From positions 1 to 14,126 of the forward strand of contig JALWBF010000034.1 in the NCBI GenBank assembly GCA_027016055.1: a stretch of 14,126 nt of DNA, given 5' to 3'. Below the pieces are notes generated by a model that made no database searches, was not told the origin of the DNA, and saw only the letters and a list, made by a program, of their open reading frames with translations. Below are positions 6,690-12,636 of this stretch, one piece after another; position 1 is the first letter of the stretch, and each line of letters starts with the position of its first letter. The position numbers were made by a program, and so were the translations under genes. Source of the stretch: Archaeoglobaceae archaeon. Its GTDB lineage: Archaea > Halobacteriota > Archaeoglobi > Archaeoglobales > Archaeoglobaceae.

Positions 6690-6812
6690 GTAAGGATTTG
6701 TAAAAAAGAGTATATAAGGTTTTGGAGTTTCTTGCGTATTTTGTAAGGATTTTTCCAAAACCGTAATGGTTATATACTTACAGTTTTGTAAATTTCTGTA
6801 AGGGTTTGTAGA
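6690..6812. promoter_or_regulatory. Divergent promoter with three spaced GTAAGG repeats
   Basis: GTAAGGATTTGTA at 6690-6702, GTAAGGATTTTT at 6743-6754 and GTAAGGGTTTGTA at 6798-6810 start 53 and 55 bp apart, close to five helical turns each. The minus TATA box is at 6711-6717 and the plus TATA box (TTATATA) is at 6770-6776. The plus start site is predicted near 6800, inside the third repeat, and the minus start site near 6689, at the edge of the first. Repression by the AbrB-like proteins is inferred. Confidence 0.65.
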
Positions 6813-6834
6813 TATTTGGTAGGAGGTGTAAAGG

Positions 6835-7038
6835 ATGTGCAATAATGTCGGTGTAGGTAAAGTTTACATTGACAAATACGGTGCAGGAAGGGTTTACATC
6901 ACCAAAGAACTGATGAATAAAGTTAGATTCAGTAACAGAGAACAAGTTATTGTTATTGTTGAAAATGATAAAATAATTGTTAAAAAATTTGATGAGGTGT
7001 TAAGAAATGGCAAAGAGTTCTATCAGTTGCACAGATGA
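6835..7038 (+). CDS. AbrB/MazE-like DNA-binding protein, first gene of the plus-strand operon
   Basis: This 67-residue protein keeps the same hairpin core as its divergent neighbour (VGKVYIDKYGAGRVYITKEL, then NREQVIVIVENDKIIVKKF). ATG 6835 has the strong ribosome binding site AGGAGGTG at 6821-6828 and a TATA box at 6770-6776. Its last 32 bases overlap the start of the coiled-coil gene at 7007, so it leads a compact operon. It probably acts as a dimeric transition-state-type regulator that binds the repeats before it. With the minus-strand paralogue it may form a two-way switch, or the two may form heterodimers. Regulation of the operon by its own first product is inferred. Confidence 0.8.
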   Translation: MCNNVGVGKVYIDKYGAGRVYITKELMNKVRFSNREQVIVIVENDKIIVKKFDEVLRNGKEFYQLHR

Positions 7039-7555
7039 CCAAAGATGGGAGATTGTCCAGATTAAGAAACAATACAAGGAGTTATTCGGTGTAGAAATAA
7101 GAGATAAGGAACTCGTAGATTTATTTTTGAAGGCGTTTAAGGAAAAAGAAGCCGTATTTCTTGGAGAGGTATTAGAAAGGGTTGCAAACAGACTTCAAGA
7201 AATAGCGATAGATATCAGCGATTACGAAAAGCTCAAGCAAGAGAACGAAGAACTCAGGAAGCAAATTGAGGAACTCAAGAGCAGAGAGCAACAAGTAAAG
7301 CCACCTGAAGATCCCAAGGAGGCATACAATCTATTTGTCAAGGCTATTTTAGATCGAGTTCCATCGGATGCGAGGAAAGACGTAGAACGCAGTTTGAGGC
7401 TTTTCCAATTTATAATATTCTCGGACGGCATAAACATTGAAATTCTGAAGAGATTGGGCGAATGGGCTGAGGAGATGGCGTATCTTATCAAATTCAACAA
7501 GGAGAACAAAGAAGACTATGAAACCGAGATGAGAGGAGGAGTAACGCTGTGGTAG
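7007..7555 (+). CDS. Coiled-coil protein of unknown function
   Basis: This 182-residue protein has three parts: an N-terminal helical region (about 11-70), a coiled coil at about 71-97 (YEKLKQENEELRKQIEELKS), and a C-terminal helical domain (about 105-170). The coiled coil suggests a dimer. The start ATG 7007 has GAGGTG at 6994-6999 and lies inside the end of the AbrB-like gene. The N-terminal 60 residues could be a winged-helix or other helical DNA-binding domain, but no motif proves it. Its place straight after the regulator in an element operon would fit a replication accessory, partition or structural role. None is shown by the sequence. Confidence 0.75.
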   Translation: MAKSSISCTDDQRWEIVQIKKQYKELFGVEIRDKELVDLFLKAFKEKEAVFLGEVLERVANRLQEIAIDISDYEKLKQENEELRKQIEELKSREQQVKPPEDPKEAYNLFVKAILDRVPSDARKDVERSLRLFQFIIFSDGINIEILKRLGEWAEEMAYLIKFNKENKEDYETEMRGGVTLW

Positions 7556-7566
7556 GGTGATTTGAA

Positions 7567-7935
7567 ATGAGCTACAGGTGCGAGCTTTTGCTTAGGGCTC
7601 TGTTCCCGGAATACGACCTCAAAAAAGCGAAATCCGAAAGGCTGAGACGGCAGCTGAAAAAGAACGGCTATGCTTCTTTCGTCTTATCGGAGGGATTCGT
7701 CCGTGCTGATGAAGTAATAACGTTGCGGATAACCAAAAGGAACAATTACAATCGGATTCTTGTTGTTTGTCCTCGCTGCGGAGAGATAGGTGTGCTTTGC
7801 CTGCGGCATCGTAGGACGGCTGTTACCTACATGATCAGGCATCCCGATCACACCTGCATCTTTTCCAGATCATCCGACGGCTATGATTGGCTTGATCGAG
7901 TATACCGGCAAGTTAGGCAAGAATGGAGGTTTTGA
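7567..7935 (+). CDS. Zinc-binding protein of unknown function
   Basis: This 122-residue basic protein has a probable zinc site in its second half: C68 and C71 in CPRC, C78, H81, H92, H95 and C97 in CLRHRRTAVTYMIRHPDHTC. This is more ligands than one ribbon needs, so two sites or a variant finger are possible. The N-terminal 60 residues are rich in K and R (LKKAKSERLRRQLKK), fitting nucleic-acid binding. ATG 7567 is preceded by GGGTGAT, 7 nt upstream. The gene follows the coiled-coil gene by 11 nt and touches the next small gene. No known family is recognised. Confidence 0.75.
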   Translation: MSYRCELLLRALFPEYDLKKAKSERLRRQLKKNGYASFVLSEGFVRADEVITLRITKRNNYNRILVVCPRCGEIGVLCLRHRRTAVTYMIRHPDHTCIFSRSSDGYDWLDRVYRQVRQEWRF

Positions 7936-7936
7936 G

Positions 7937-8074
7937 ATGATTCCCGTTCCTCGCTGGGTGGTTTGGCTTAGCAAGCCGATAGAATTCGTTTTCTCGGCAA
8001 TTACGGTCATCCTCTCCGTAAAGGAGAGGGTGAAAAAAATAGGAAGGAGGGGAAAAGATGCGGATAGGAGTTGA
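7937..8074 (+). CDS. Small single-span membrane protein
   Basis: ATG 7937 begins one base after the stop of the zinc protein and has GGAGG at 7925-7929. The 45-residue product has one hydrophobic stretch (about 6-28, WVVWLSKPIEFVFSAITVIL) followed by a strongly basic tail (KERVKKIGRRGKDADR), so the C-terminus should stay in the cytoplasm. It overlaps the next gene by 17 nt. Small basic single-span proteins of this kind are common in archaeal viruses and plasmids, but the function is unknown. An upstream start at 7883 in the same frame lacks a ribosome binding site and would overlap the zinc gene. Confidence 0.6.
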   Translation: MIPVPRWVVWLSKPIEFVFSAITVILSVKERVKKIGRRGKDADRS

Positions 8075-8447
8075 TAGGATAGTGTTTAGGGCTGAAATAA
8101 ATAGTTTCGGTTTGAGCGAGAGCGAAATAAGAGAGATAGCGAACAGGGTGATTGAGAAGGAGAAGAGGGATGGATGGGACATAGACGACGTAAGACCTCT
8201 CAGGAACGGGAATTATCTTGTTTGCATAGAATACAACAATTACAGCAGCAACTTCGACAAGGACGGTTTTGATTTCATTAAGAAGCATGCAAAGGAGATT
8301 TACGAGAGGCTCGAAGCGGCATTGCAGGATTACAAGCTGGTTAAGAGATACGTGGAGATATACAACAATTGCAACGGTCATAATGGAAACGGCAAGAGTG
8401 AGGCAAAAGAAATCATGAGGAAGGTCGGTATTCCTGTCATTTCTTAA
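8058..8447 (+). CDS. Hypothetical element protein with mixed alpha-beta fold
   Basis: ATG 8058 follows GGAGGGG (8046-8052). The 129-residue product seems to be a compact alpha-beta domain: a strand (IDRIVFRAEI-like start), helix SESEIREIANRVIEKEKR, strands around NGNYLVCIEYNN, helix FIKKHAKEIYERLEAAL, and a C-terminal stretch with an Asn/Gly-rich linker (NNCNGHNGNGK). The linker may separate a short C-terminal helix. No catalytic motif is visible. It overlaps the small membrane protein gene by 17 nt and lies 24 nt before the next gene, with a T8 run (8448-8455) between them. I cannot assign a family. Confidence 0.7.
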   Translation: MRIGVDRIVFRAEINSFGLSESEIREIANRVIEKEKRDGWDIDDVRPLRNGNYLVCIEYNNYSSNFDKDGFDFIKKHAKEIYERLEAALQDYKLVKRYVEIYNNCNGHNGNGKSEAKEIMRKVGIPVIS

Positions 8448-8471
8448 TTTTTTTTGAGGAGGTTGATTCCG

Positions 8472-8807
8472 GTGGAAGTTAGGGTAGAGATTAAGGGTAT
8501 TAAGGCCGATACGGGCTGGGGCTGGGAGGTAAGGGAGAGAAAGGTGGGGAAGCACAAAAGGAAGCTGAACGGCGAGGAATACGTTAGTCCTCGCATAATT
8601 CTGCCGAGCGATTACAACGATCTGATCGAAAGGAAGTTTAAGCTTTACATTGCCGAAGGAATCATCGAGGAGGAAAATTGGAGTAAAAAGACTAAAACCG
8701 AGGGAACTATGCTCATACTCTTCTTCCCGGAGAAAGTTCTGAAGGAGGAGAAAGTAGAGGATGAATTTGACGATTTTGACGATGAGGAGGAATGGGAAGA
8801 TGAGTGA
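8472..8807 (+). CDS. Small protein with acidic C-terminal tail
   Basis: GTG 8472 is chosen because the ribosome binding site GAGGAGG (8456-8462) lies 9 nt upstream; TTG 8454 in the same frame overlaps that site. The 111-residue product begins with a beta-rich part (MEVRVEIKGIKADTGWGWEV) and has a central basic and helical region. It ends in an acidic, aromatic tail (DEFDDFDDEEEWEDE). Tails of this kind are known on single-stranded DNA-binding proteins and on DNA-mimic proteins, so a role in DNA replication is possible, but no OB-fold motif can be proved by eye. The gene lies directly before the ten-copy repeat array. Confidence 0.7.
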   Translation: MEVRVEIKGIKADTGWGWEVRERKVGKHKRKLNGEEYVSPRIILPSDYNDLIERKFKLYIAEGIIEEENWSKKTKTEGTMLILFFPEKVLKEEKVEDEFDDFDDEEEWEDE

Positions 8808-8813
8808 GATCTC

Positions 8814-9088
8814 ATGTGTCCACAAGGAGAACGTTTCATCTGTGGACACAAGTAGGCCCTGGTTGGTTGATTGGTCCAACAAGCAGGTTTGTGGCCACAA
8901 CATCCGGTCCTATCGACTCTTTGTGTCCACAATCTATGGACCAGGATTGTGTTCACATCCCTGCAGCGCTCATTGTGTCCACAAAGAAGATCCTGCTCGA
9001 GAAGCTTGTGGTCACAATTGCAGGATTGTGGACACAACCGTCCGGACGATTGTGGTCACAATTACAGGTTCCAGGATTGTGTCCACAA
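8814..9088. repeat. Ten-copy array of the 12-bp near-palindrome TTGTGNNCACAA (iteron-like)
   Basis: Copies start at 8814, 8840, 8889, 8921, 8947, 8973, 9006, 9026, 9050 and 9077. All ten keep TGTGNNCACA, and seven have both full arms TTGTG and CACAA; the rest differ at an outer base. Starts are 26, 49, 32, 26, 26, 33, 20, 24 and 27 bp apart. The centre is mostly TC or GA (the same site in opposite orientations), otherwise GT, GC or TT. Several copies share the flank CAGGA before the site, and CGGTCCTAT occurs twice (about 8905 and 9093). It fills the 306-bp gap between genes ending at 8807 and starting at 9114. It may be an iteron origin, a partition site or an operator array. Function is inferred. 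Confidence 0.9.
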
Positions 9089-9113
9089 ACTTCGGTCCTA
9101 TGGAGGGATCTAA

Positions 9114-9269
9114 ATGAAGTTAGTGATTAATCCAACATACAGGATTAAGCCCGGATATCCCGACTGTAATCACGAGAGAACAGTAATCAAGCTCGGCGGG
9201 ATGATTTACGAGTTCTGCGATGAGTGTTCGACTGTCTGGATAAGGAGGATTCGAAATGAGAAGGCTTGA
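9114..9269 (+). CDS. Small possible zinc-binding protein
   Basis: ATG 9114 follows GGAGGGATC at 9102-9110 and opens 51 codons ending at TGA 9267-9269. The product has C18, H20, C35 and C38 (PDCNHE, then FCDEC), a plausible C-x-H plus C-x2-C zinc site, and a basic C-terminus (WIRRIRNEK). It overlaps the next gene by 14 nt and begins just after the repeat array. A role as a small DNA-binding or adaptor protein acting at the array is possible but unproved. No family is recognised. Confidence 0.65.
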   Translation: MKLVINPTYRIKPGYPDCNHERTVIKLGGMIYEFCDECSTVWIRRIRNEKA

Positions 9270-9813
9270 TCTTTTAAGATACCATGATTATATTTCTTTT
9301 ATTATCGATAAATTATTAGATCGTTTATATTCTCTGCTCAGGAAGGCCGAAGACGGAATGACGGCTATGGCAATAAAGCATGTTATAAACATCTTGGAGG
9401 AGGAGAAGAGGAGTCTGTGGTTCTCATCGCTGTGCAAGAAGGTGTTCAAGGGAGAGAAGGTTGGGATTACGGATCTGGACAAGATACTTAACGTGAACGA
9501 CAGGAAGATCCTGATAGAATACAAGTTCAGGAGGGAGGATTTCAGGAACTGCATAATAACCAACTGCTTCCAGTTCCTTAACCTCAGACATCTTTCCATC
9601 AGGAGCGGCATTCCGCTATACTATATCTTCGAGATCGGAGAATACGGTGAGAAATTGTTCAGAGTGATCGAAATCGACCGCGATACGGAATACAAAATAA
9701 GAAGGCTCGGAAACGGGCAGAGCAGGGATACCTACGTCCTCCTGAACTTGGATGATAGTCTCCTTTTGAATGAGCTTGAGTTTAAAAGTTGGTTGAGGGA
9801 GGTTCTGGGGTAA
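9256..9813 (+). CDS. Hypothetical element protein of 185 residues
   Basis: ATG 9256 has GGAGG at 9244-9248 and lies inside the end of the small zinc-protein gene. The product is soluble and mostly helical in its first 115 residues, with a helix-rich KHVINILEEEKRSLWFSSL region. A more beta-like part follows (GIPLYYIFEIGEYGEKLFRV, then EIDRDTEYKIRRL). Its stop TAA overlaps the next start as TAATG at 9811-9815. This coupling, together with the overlap before it, puts it in one transcript with the RHH-bearing integrase-like gene. No known domain is recognised. Confidence 0.7.
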   Translation: MRRLDLLRYHDYISFIIDKLLDRLYSLLRKAEDGMTAMAIKHVINILEEEKRSLWFSSLCKKVFKGEKVGITDLDKILNVNDRKILIEYKFRREDFRNCIITNCFQFLNLRHLSIRSGIPLYYIFEIGEYGEKLFRVIEIDRDTEYKIRRLGNGQSRDTYVLLNLDDSLLLNELEFKSWLREVLG

Positions 9814-10220
9814 TGCTCAAGCAGATTGATAAGTCAGATTTTATAATTTCCAAGATAGTAAAAGAAATACTAATGGATTTCCATAGAAATACACGGATGT
9901 CCGAAGATGTAGAGAGACGTAAAACGACGTTCATCATTCGTAAAGACCTTCTTGAGAAGGCTGAGAAATTGGGTTTGCTTGGGCGTAATCTTTCCTTCTT
10001 TGTCGAGAAGTTTTTGGAGAAGTTTTTAGATGATTATCAATCCCTTTTAGAGGATTGGACGACGCTTACGCCGGGGGTGGGATTCGAACCCACGCGTCCC
10101 TTACGGGACACGGGCTCTCCAGGCCCGCGCCTTACCACTCGGCAACCCCGGCTCAAATTTAATAATACTGTAGAGTTTTTAAAGTCTTCCCTTAAATATT
10201 TGCTGTGGGAAAGGTTTTGA
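9813..10220 (+). CDS. RHH-bearing N-terminal fragment, probable int(N) of an SSV-type integrase split by integration
   Basis: ATG 9813 (ribosome binding site GGGAGG, 9797-9802) opens 135 codons. Residues 36-72 look like an RHH fold: strand KTTFIIR (37-43), helix LLEKAEKLG, turn LGRN, helix SFFVEKFLEKFL. After residue 85 the frame is simply the antisense of tRNA-Ser (GVGFEPTRP, 88-96) and runs on into the start of cbiB. SSV1 integrase has the same kind of tRNA-derived stretch inside it (GFEPGTSG), because its attP lies within the int gene and integration cuts the gene in two. The same layout here suggests int(N), with int(C) at the far end of the element. The alternative is an ordinary RHH gene that by chance runs into the tRNA. 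Confidence 0.6.
   Translation: MLKQIDKSDFIISKIVKEILMDFHRNTRMSEDVERRKTTFIIRKDLLEKAEKLGLLGRNLSFFVEKFLEKFLDDYQSLLEDWTTLTPGVGFEPTRPLRDTGSPGPRLTTRQPRLKFNNTVEFLKSSLKYLLWERF
10069..10120. other. Probable attachment site (element-chromosome junction)
   Basis: The element gene set ends exactly at the tRNA 3' end and chromosomal genes begin beyond it. Archaeal integrases use the 3' half of tRNA genes, so the crossover should fall between the 3' end and the anticodon region. No second copy of this 3' half was seen elsewhere in the window, so the other att copy must lie left of position 1. The right limit given is approximate. Confidence 0.5.
10069..10152 (-). tRNA. tRNA-Ser (anticodon GGA)
   Basis: The minus strand folds as a class II tRNA of 84 nt. 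The acceptor arms GCCGGGG and CCCCGGC are followed by discriminator G, and the D stem is GCC with GGC. The anticodon stem CGGGC with GCCCG closes loop CTGGAGA (anticodon GGA at 10118-10120 on the complement). A long variable arm pairs GTCCC with GGGAC around GTAA, and the T arm is GTGGG-TTCGAAT-CCCAC. The long variable arm and G discriminator fit serine. CCA is not encoded. Its 3' end faces the mobile element, the usual arrangement for archaeal integration into the 3' half of a tRNA. Confidence 0.97.
10175..10184. promoter_or_regulatory. Palindromic TATA box between tRNA-Ser and cbiB
   Basis: GTTTTTAAAG contains the palindrome TTTAAA (10178-10183). Its centre lies 28 nt before the tRNA 5' end (minus) and 25 nt before the cbiB GTG (plus). 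One TATA element could therefore serve both directions. Use in both directions is inferred from spacing. Confidence 0.5.
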
Positions 10221-11119
10221 TACTGCTGATCGCCGTGATTTTAGATGCTATATTCGGCGAACCACCCGAAAAAATTCATCCTACCGTTTGGTTCGGAAAG
10301 ATCGTTGATTTTTTTGATAGGAGATATGAGAGATCATCGTGCTCGGCGGATTTGATCGTCGGAGCTTGTTTGACCTTCAGCCTGTGTGCAATCGCTATTG
10401 CGATCGTTTACATTGCCAAAAAGCTATACCTCGATTTCTATCTGTTATTTGCTTCCATATCCATTAAAAGTATGGTCGAACATGCTAGGAGGACTATTAA
10501 AAACGGAAGAATAGTCAGGGAAGAAGTTCAAAAGATCGTCAGCAGAGACGTTTCGAAGCTCAACGATGGTCAGCTCGCTTCAGCGGTGATCGAATCGATC
10601 GCGGAGAACTTCGTGGATGGCGTATTCGCACCGCTATTTTACTACACCCTATTCGGAACGTATGGAGCTCTGGTATATCGGGCGGTGAATACGTGCGACG
10701 CTATGATCGGTTACAGGACTGAGAGATACGGATGTTTCGGTCGCTTCTGTGCAAGGCTTGACGATGCATTGAACTTCATACCGGCAAGGCTCTCGGCTTT
10801 GCTATTCATACTGCTGAAACCGAAGGCTCTGAAGACCATCGCAAAGTATAGAAAGATCAAGTTAAATGGCGGATATCCGATTTCCGCGATGGCTGGAGTC
10901 TTGGAAGTAGATTTGGTGAAGCCCGGATATTACGAGGTAAAAGTCGGAAGAACTCCGAGCATTGGCGATATCGAAAGGGCTATCAAAGTTTACATTAAGC
11001 TTTGCGCAATGGCAGTGATTTTTTACACTCTGATGAATTTGCCGGTGGAGTCGATTATGTATCTTCCAAATCTGGGCTTTATCTCCGGAATAGAACTCTG
11101 CTCGATTCCTATAAGATAG
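10205..11119 (+). CDS. cbiB: Adenosylcobinamide-phosphate synthase CbiB (CobD in Pseudomonas-style naming)
   Basis: CbiB is a membrane enzyme that joins adenosylcobyric acid to (R)-1-amino-2-propanol or its phosphate, making adenosylcobinamide (phosphate) in cobalamin synthesis or salvage. The 304-residue protein has the family's normal length and conserved blocks: LDAIFGEPPEKIHP at 13-26, ESIAENFVDGVFAP at 130-143, VYRAVNTCDAMIGYR at 157-171 and ARLDDALNFIPARLSA at 183-198. Hydrophobic segments occur at about 3-16, 50-70 and 74-85 and towards the C-terminus. The GTG start at 10205 is supported by the DAIFGEP motif position and a TATA box 25 nt upstream, implying a leaderless mRNA. The 3' end overlaps a minus-strand gene by 97 nt. 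Confidence 0.95.
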   Translation: MGKVLILLIAVILDAIFGEPPEKIHPTVWFGKIVDFFDRRYERSSCSADLIVGACLTFSLCAIAIAIVYIAKKLYLDFYLLFASISIKSMVEHARRTIKNGRIVREEVQKIVSRDVSKLNDGQLASAVIESIAENFVDGVFAPLFYYTLFGTYGALVYRAVNTCDAMIGYRTERYGCFGRFCARLDDALNFIPARLSALLFILLKPKALKTIAKYRKIKLNGGYPISAMAGVLEVDLVKPGYYEVKVGRTPSIGDIERAIKVYIKLCAMAVIFYTLMNLPVESIMYLPNLGFISGIELCSIPIR

Positions 11120-11751
11120 GCGTCTCTTCCGAATCTAAAGAGTTCGTCTTCCTTCCTTATTCTCAAGACTATATCGTAGAACATCCTGATAATCGTTTCG
11201 AGGTTCTTGTCGTATATGTGTTCGGGACATGTGCTCAGAAGGGTTATGTCTTTCGGAATCGCATCGTATAGCTCCATCAAACCCCTCAGAATTTCCTTTC
11301 CGTAGATTACCGGAATGAGATGCATTCCGAAAAATATCAGCAGATCGTCACCCTTAAGCTTCTTAAAAGTATGCTCTATTCTCATAAATCCGTCTTCGAT
11401 CTCATCGTAAGGTATGAATTCATGTAACTCGCCAAAGGGAACTTCATAGCTCTTTCCGATCTTTATAACCTTGATTTCATCCAAAATATCGCTTATATCC
11501 GTAGAGTAGCGTGAAAGAGATTTGCGAACCTTCTCAAGCCCTCTGGAGATAGTCTCGGAGAAAATCAAAACATATTTGTCTTTAAATTGAAATTTTGGTA
11601 TAAAATGGAAGAATATGAAACTGACGGTTGGATAGGGCGTATCATAAATTAATCTTGTTCTTAAATTCTCAAGCTTTAAAATTAAGTCATCGATATTTTC
11701 CATTATATCCATAATTTCAACTGGTGATGACTCGCTTATAAACTTTATCAA
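11023..11751 (-). CDS. Conserved-looking protein, possibly a RecA/KaiC-like fold without P-loop
   Basis: From TTG 11751 this frame gives 242 residues. The start is uncertain: TTG 11751 has GGTGTC just upstream, ATG 11712 is an alternative, and longer starts would run antisense through dapF. The sequence alternates strands and helices (TVSFIFFHFIP, KYVLIFSETISRGLEKVRK, DDLLIFFGMHLIPVIYG, DITLLSTCPEHIYDKN). It ends with a pattern (RFGRYIIDSTGKFIRV) similar to the C-terminal strands of RecA-like archaeal proteins such as DUF257. No Walker A motif is visible, so it is unlikely to bind ATP in the usual way. It converges on cbiB with a 97-nt antisense overlap and is divergent from dapF. The family call is tentative. 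Confidence 0.6.
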   Translation of the reverse strand: MIKFISESSPVEIMDIMENIDDLILKLENLRTRLIYDTPYPTVSFIFFHFIPKFQFKDKYVLIFSETISRGLEKVRKSLSRYSTDISDILDEIKVIKIGKSYEVPFGELHEFIPYDEIEDGFMRIEHTFKKLKGDDLLIFFGMHLIPVIYGKEILRGLMELYDAIPKDITLLSTCPEHIYDKNLETIIRMFYDIVLRIRKEDELFRFGRDAYLIGIEQSSIPEIKPRFGRYIIDSTGKFIRV

Positions 11752-11760
11752 GTCGACACC

Positions 11761-11769
11761 TTTAAAAAT
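11761..11769 (+). promoter_or_regulatory. TATA box of dapF
   Basis: TTTAAAAAT is centred at 11765, 26 nt before ATG 11791, the spacing expected for a leaderless archaeal mRNA. This supports 11791 over the in-frame ATG at 11782. Confidence 0.6.
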
Positions 11770-11790
11770 GATCGATAGAAGATGGCTTGG

Positions 11791-12630
11791 ATGATCAGAA
11801 TTACCAAGATGCACGGAAACGGAAACGACTTCATACTTGTCGATGAATTTAAGAACGAGATAATTCCGGAAAAACTTAAGCCCGACTTTGTTAGGGCTAT
11901 CTGTCATAGACGATTTGGAATCGGTGCTGACGGTGTTCTCTTTGTTCAGAGATCTTCTGTTGGTGATGCTAAGTTCAGATACTTCAACAGCGATGGAAGC
12001 GAAGCCGAGATGTGCGGGAACGGAATTCGGTGCTTCTGTAGGTATATAGTCGAAGAGGGTTATGCTGAGGAGGGAACAGTGAGGGTAGAAACGTCAGTCG
12101 GAGTTAAGGAACTCGAAGTCTGGTTTGACGGGCGGTGGTGGATAAGAGTAAATATGGGCAAGCCCAAGTTCGGCAGGGACGTTCCGGCGAGAGAAGAGGT
12201 TTGGGGAAAGGAGTTCGAAGTTAACGGGCGAAGATTCAAGGTTTACGCTGTAAACACCGGAGTCCCGCATGCTGTTATATTCGTAGACAACTTGGATTTC
12301 GACATAATAGAGCCAGCTCGCTTCATAAGGTATCACGAGATATTTCCGGAAGGGATCAACGTGAACTTCGCGAAGGTCGTTTCCAAAAACAAGGTTTTGG
12401 TTAGGACTTACGAAAGGGGTGTTGAGGATGAAACCTTGAGCTGCGGCACGGGAAGCTGTGCCGTTGCAGTCGTCGGCTACAAGCTCGGAATACTCGACAG
12501 AAAGGTGGATGTTCAAACCAAGGGCGGGGTGTTGAAGATAGAAGTTGGGGAAAGCGTTTACATGACCGGAACTGCAAGCAGAATCTTGGACGGTGAGGTT
12601 AATTTGAGTGAGCTCGGCATCAATTTGTAA
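11791..12630 (+). CDS. dapF: Diaminopimelate epimerase
   Basis: DapF interconverts LL- and meso-diaminopimelate, the step before lysine in the DAP pathway, without a cofactor, using two cysteines as base and acid. Both are present in the 279-residue product: C75 in AEMCGNGIR and C218 in LSCGTGSCA. The N-terminus MIRITKMHGNGNDFILVDE is the typical family start, which favours ATG 11791 over 11782, as does the TATA spacing. The length and the order of the two half-domains are normal. The stop lies 6 nt from the end of the convergent flavin-protein gene. As an archaeon without peptidoglycan, the host would use it for lysine synthesis. Confidence 0.96.
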   Translation: MIRITKMHGNGNDFILVDEFKNEIIPEKLKPDFVRAICHRRFGIGADGVLFVQRSSVGDAKFRYFNSDGSEAEMCGNGIRCFCRYIVEEGYAEEGTVRVETSVGVKELEVWFDGRWWIRVNMGKPKFGRDVPAREEVWGKEFEVNGRRFKVYAVNTGVPHAVIFVDNLDFDIIEPARFIRYHEIFPEGINVNFAKVVSKNKVLVRTYERGVEDETLSCGTGSCAVAVVGYKLGILDRKVDVQTKGGVLKIEVGESVYMTGTASRILDGEVNLSELGINL

Positions 12631-12635
12631 AAAAA
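12629..12635 (-). terminator. T-run terminator after the flavin-protein gene
   Basis: On the minus strand seven T residues follow the stop of the flavin reductase-like gene, the usual archaeal intrinsic signal. The same bases overlap the dapF stop on the other strand. Confidence 0.4.
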
Positions 12636-12636
12636 T

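Noticed and set aside
8007..8903. Long minus-strand frame of 298 codons
   Set aside because: It is the antisense shadow of several well-started plus-strand genes and crosses the repeat array.
8814..9088. CRISPR array
   Set aside because: The repeats are short palindromes of 12 bp with 8-37 bp between them, and no long identical repeat or uniform spacer is present.
8761..9117. Open frames across the repeat array, including ATG 8800 to TGA 9117 with a possible ribosome site and ATGA overlap with the next gene
   Set aside because: All three plus frames and one minus frame are open here because the repeats lack stop triplets. The repeats occur in mixed phase and the product is unlike its K- and E-rich neighbours. 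A coding role is not excluded but is unlikely.
11782..11907. Upstream extension of the RecA-like minus-strand frame
   Set aside because: It runs antisense through the conserved dapF N-terminus, and better starts exist at 11751 or 11712.
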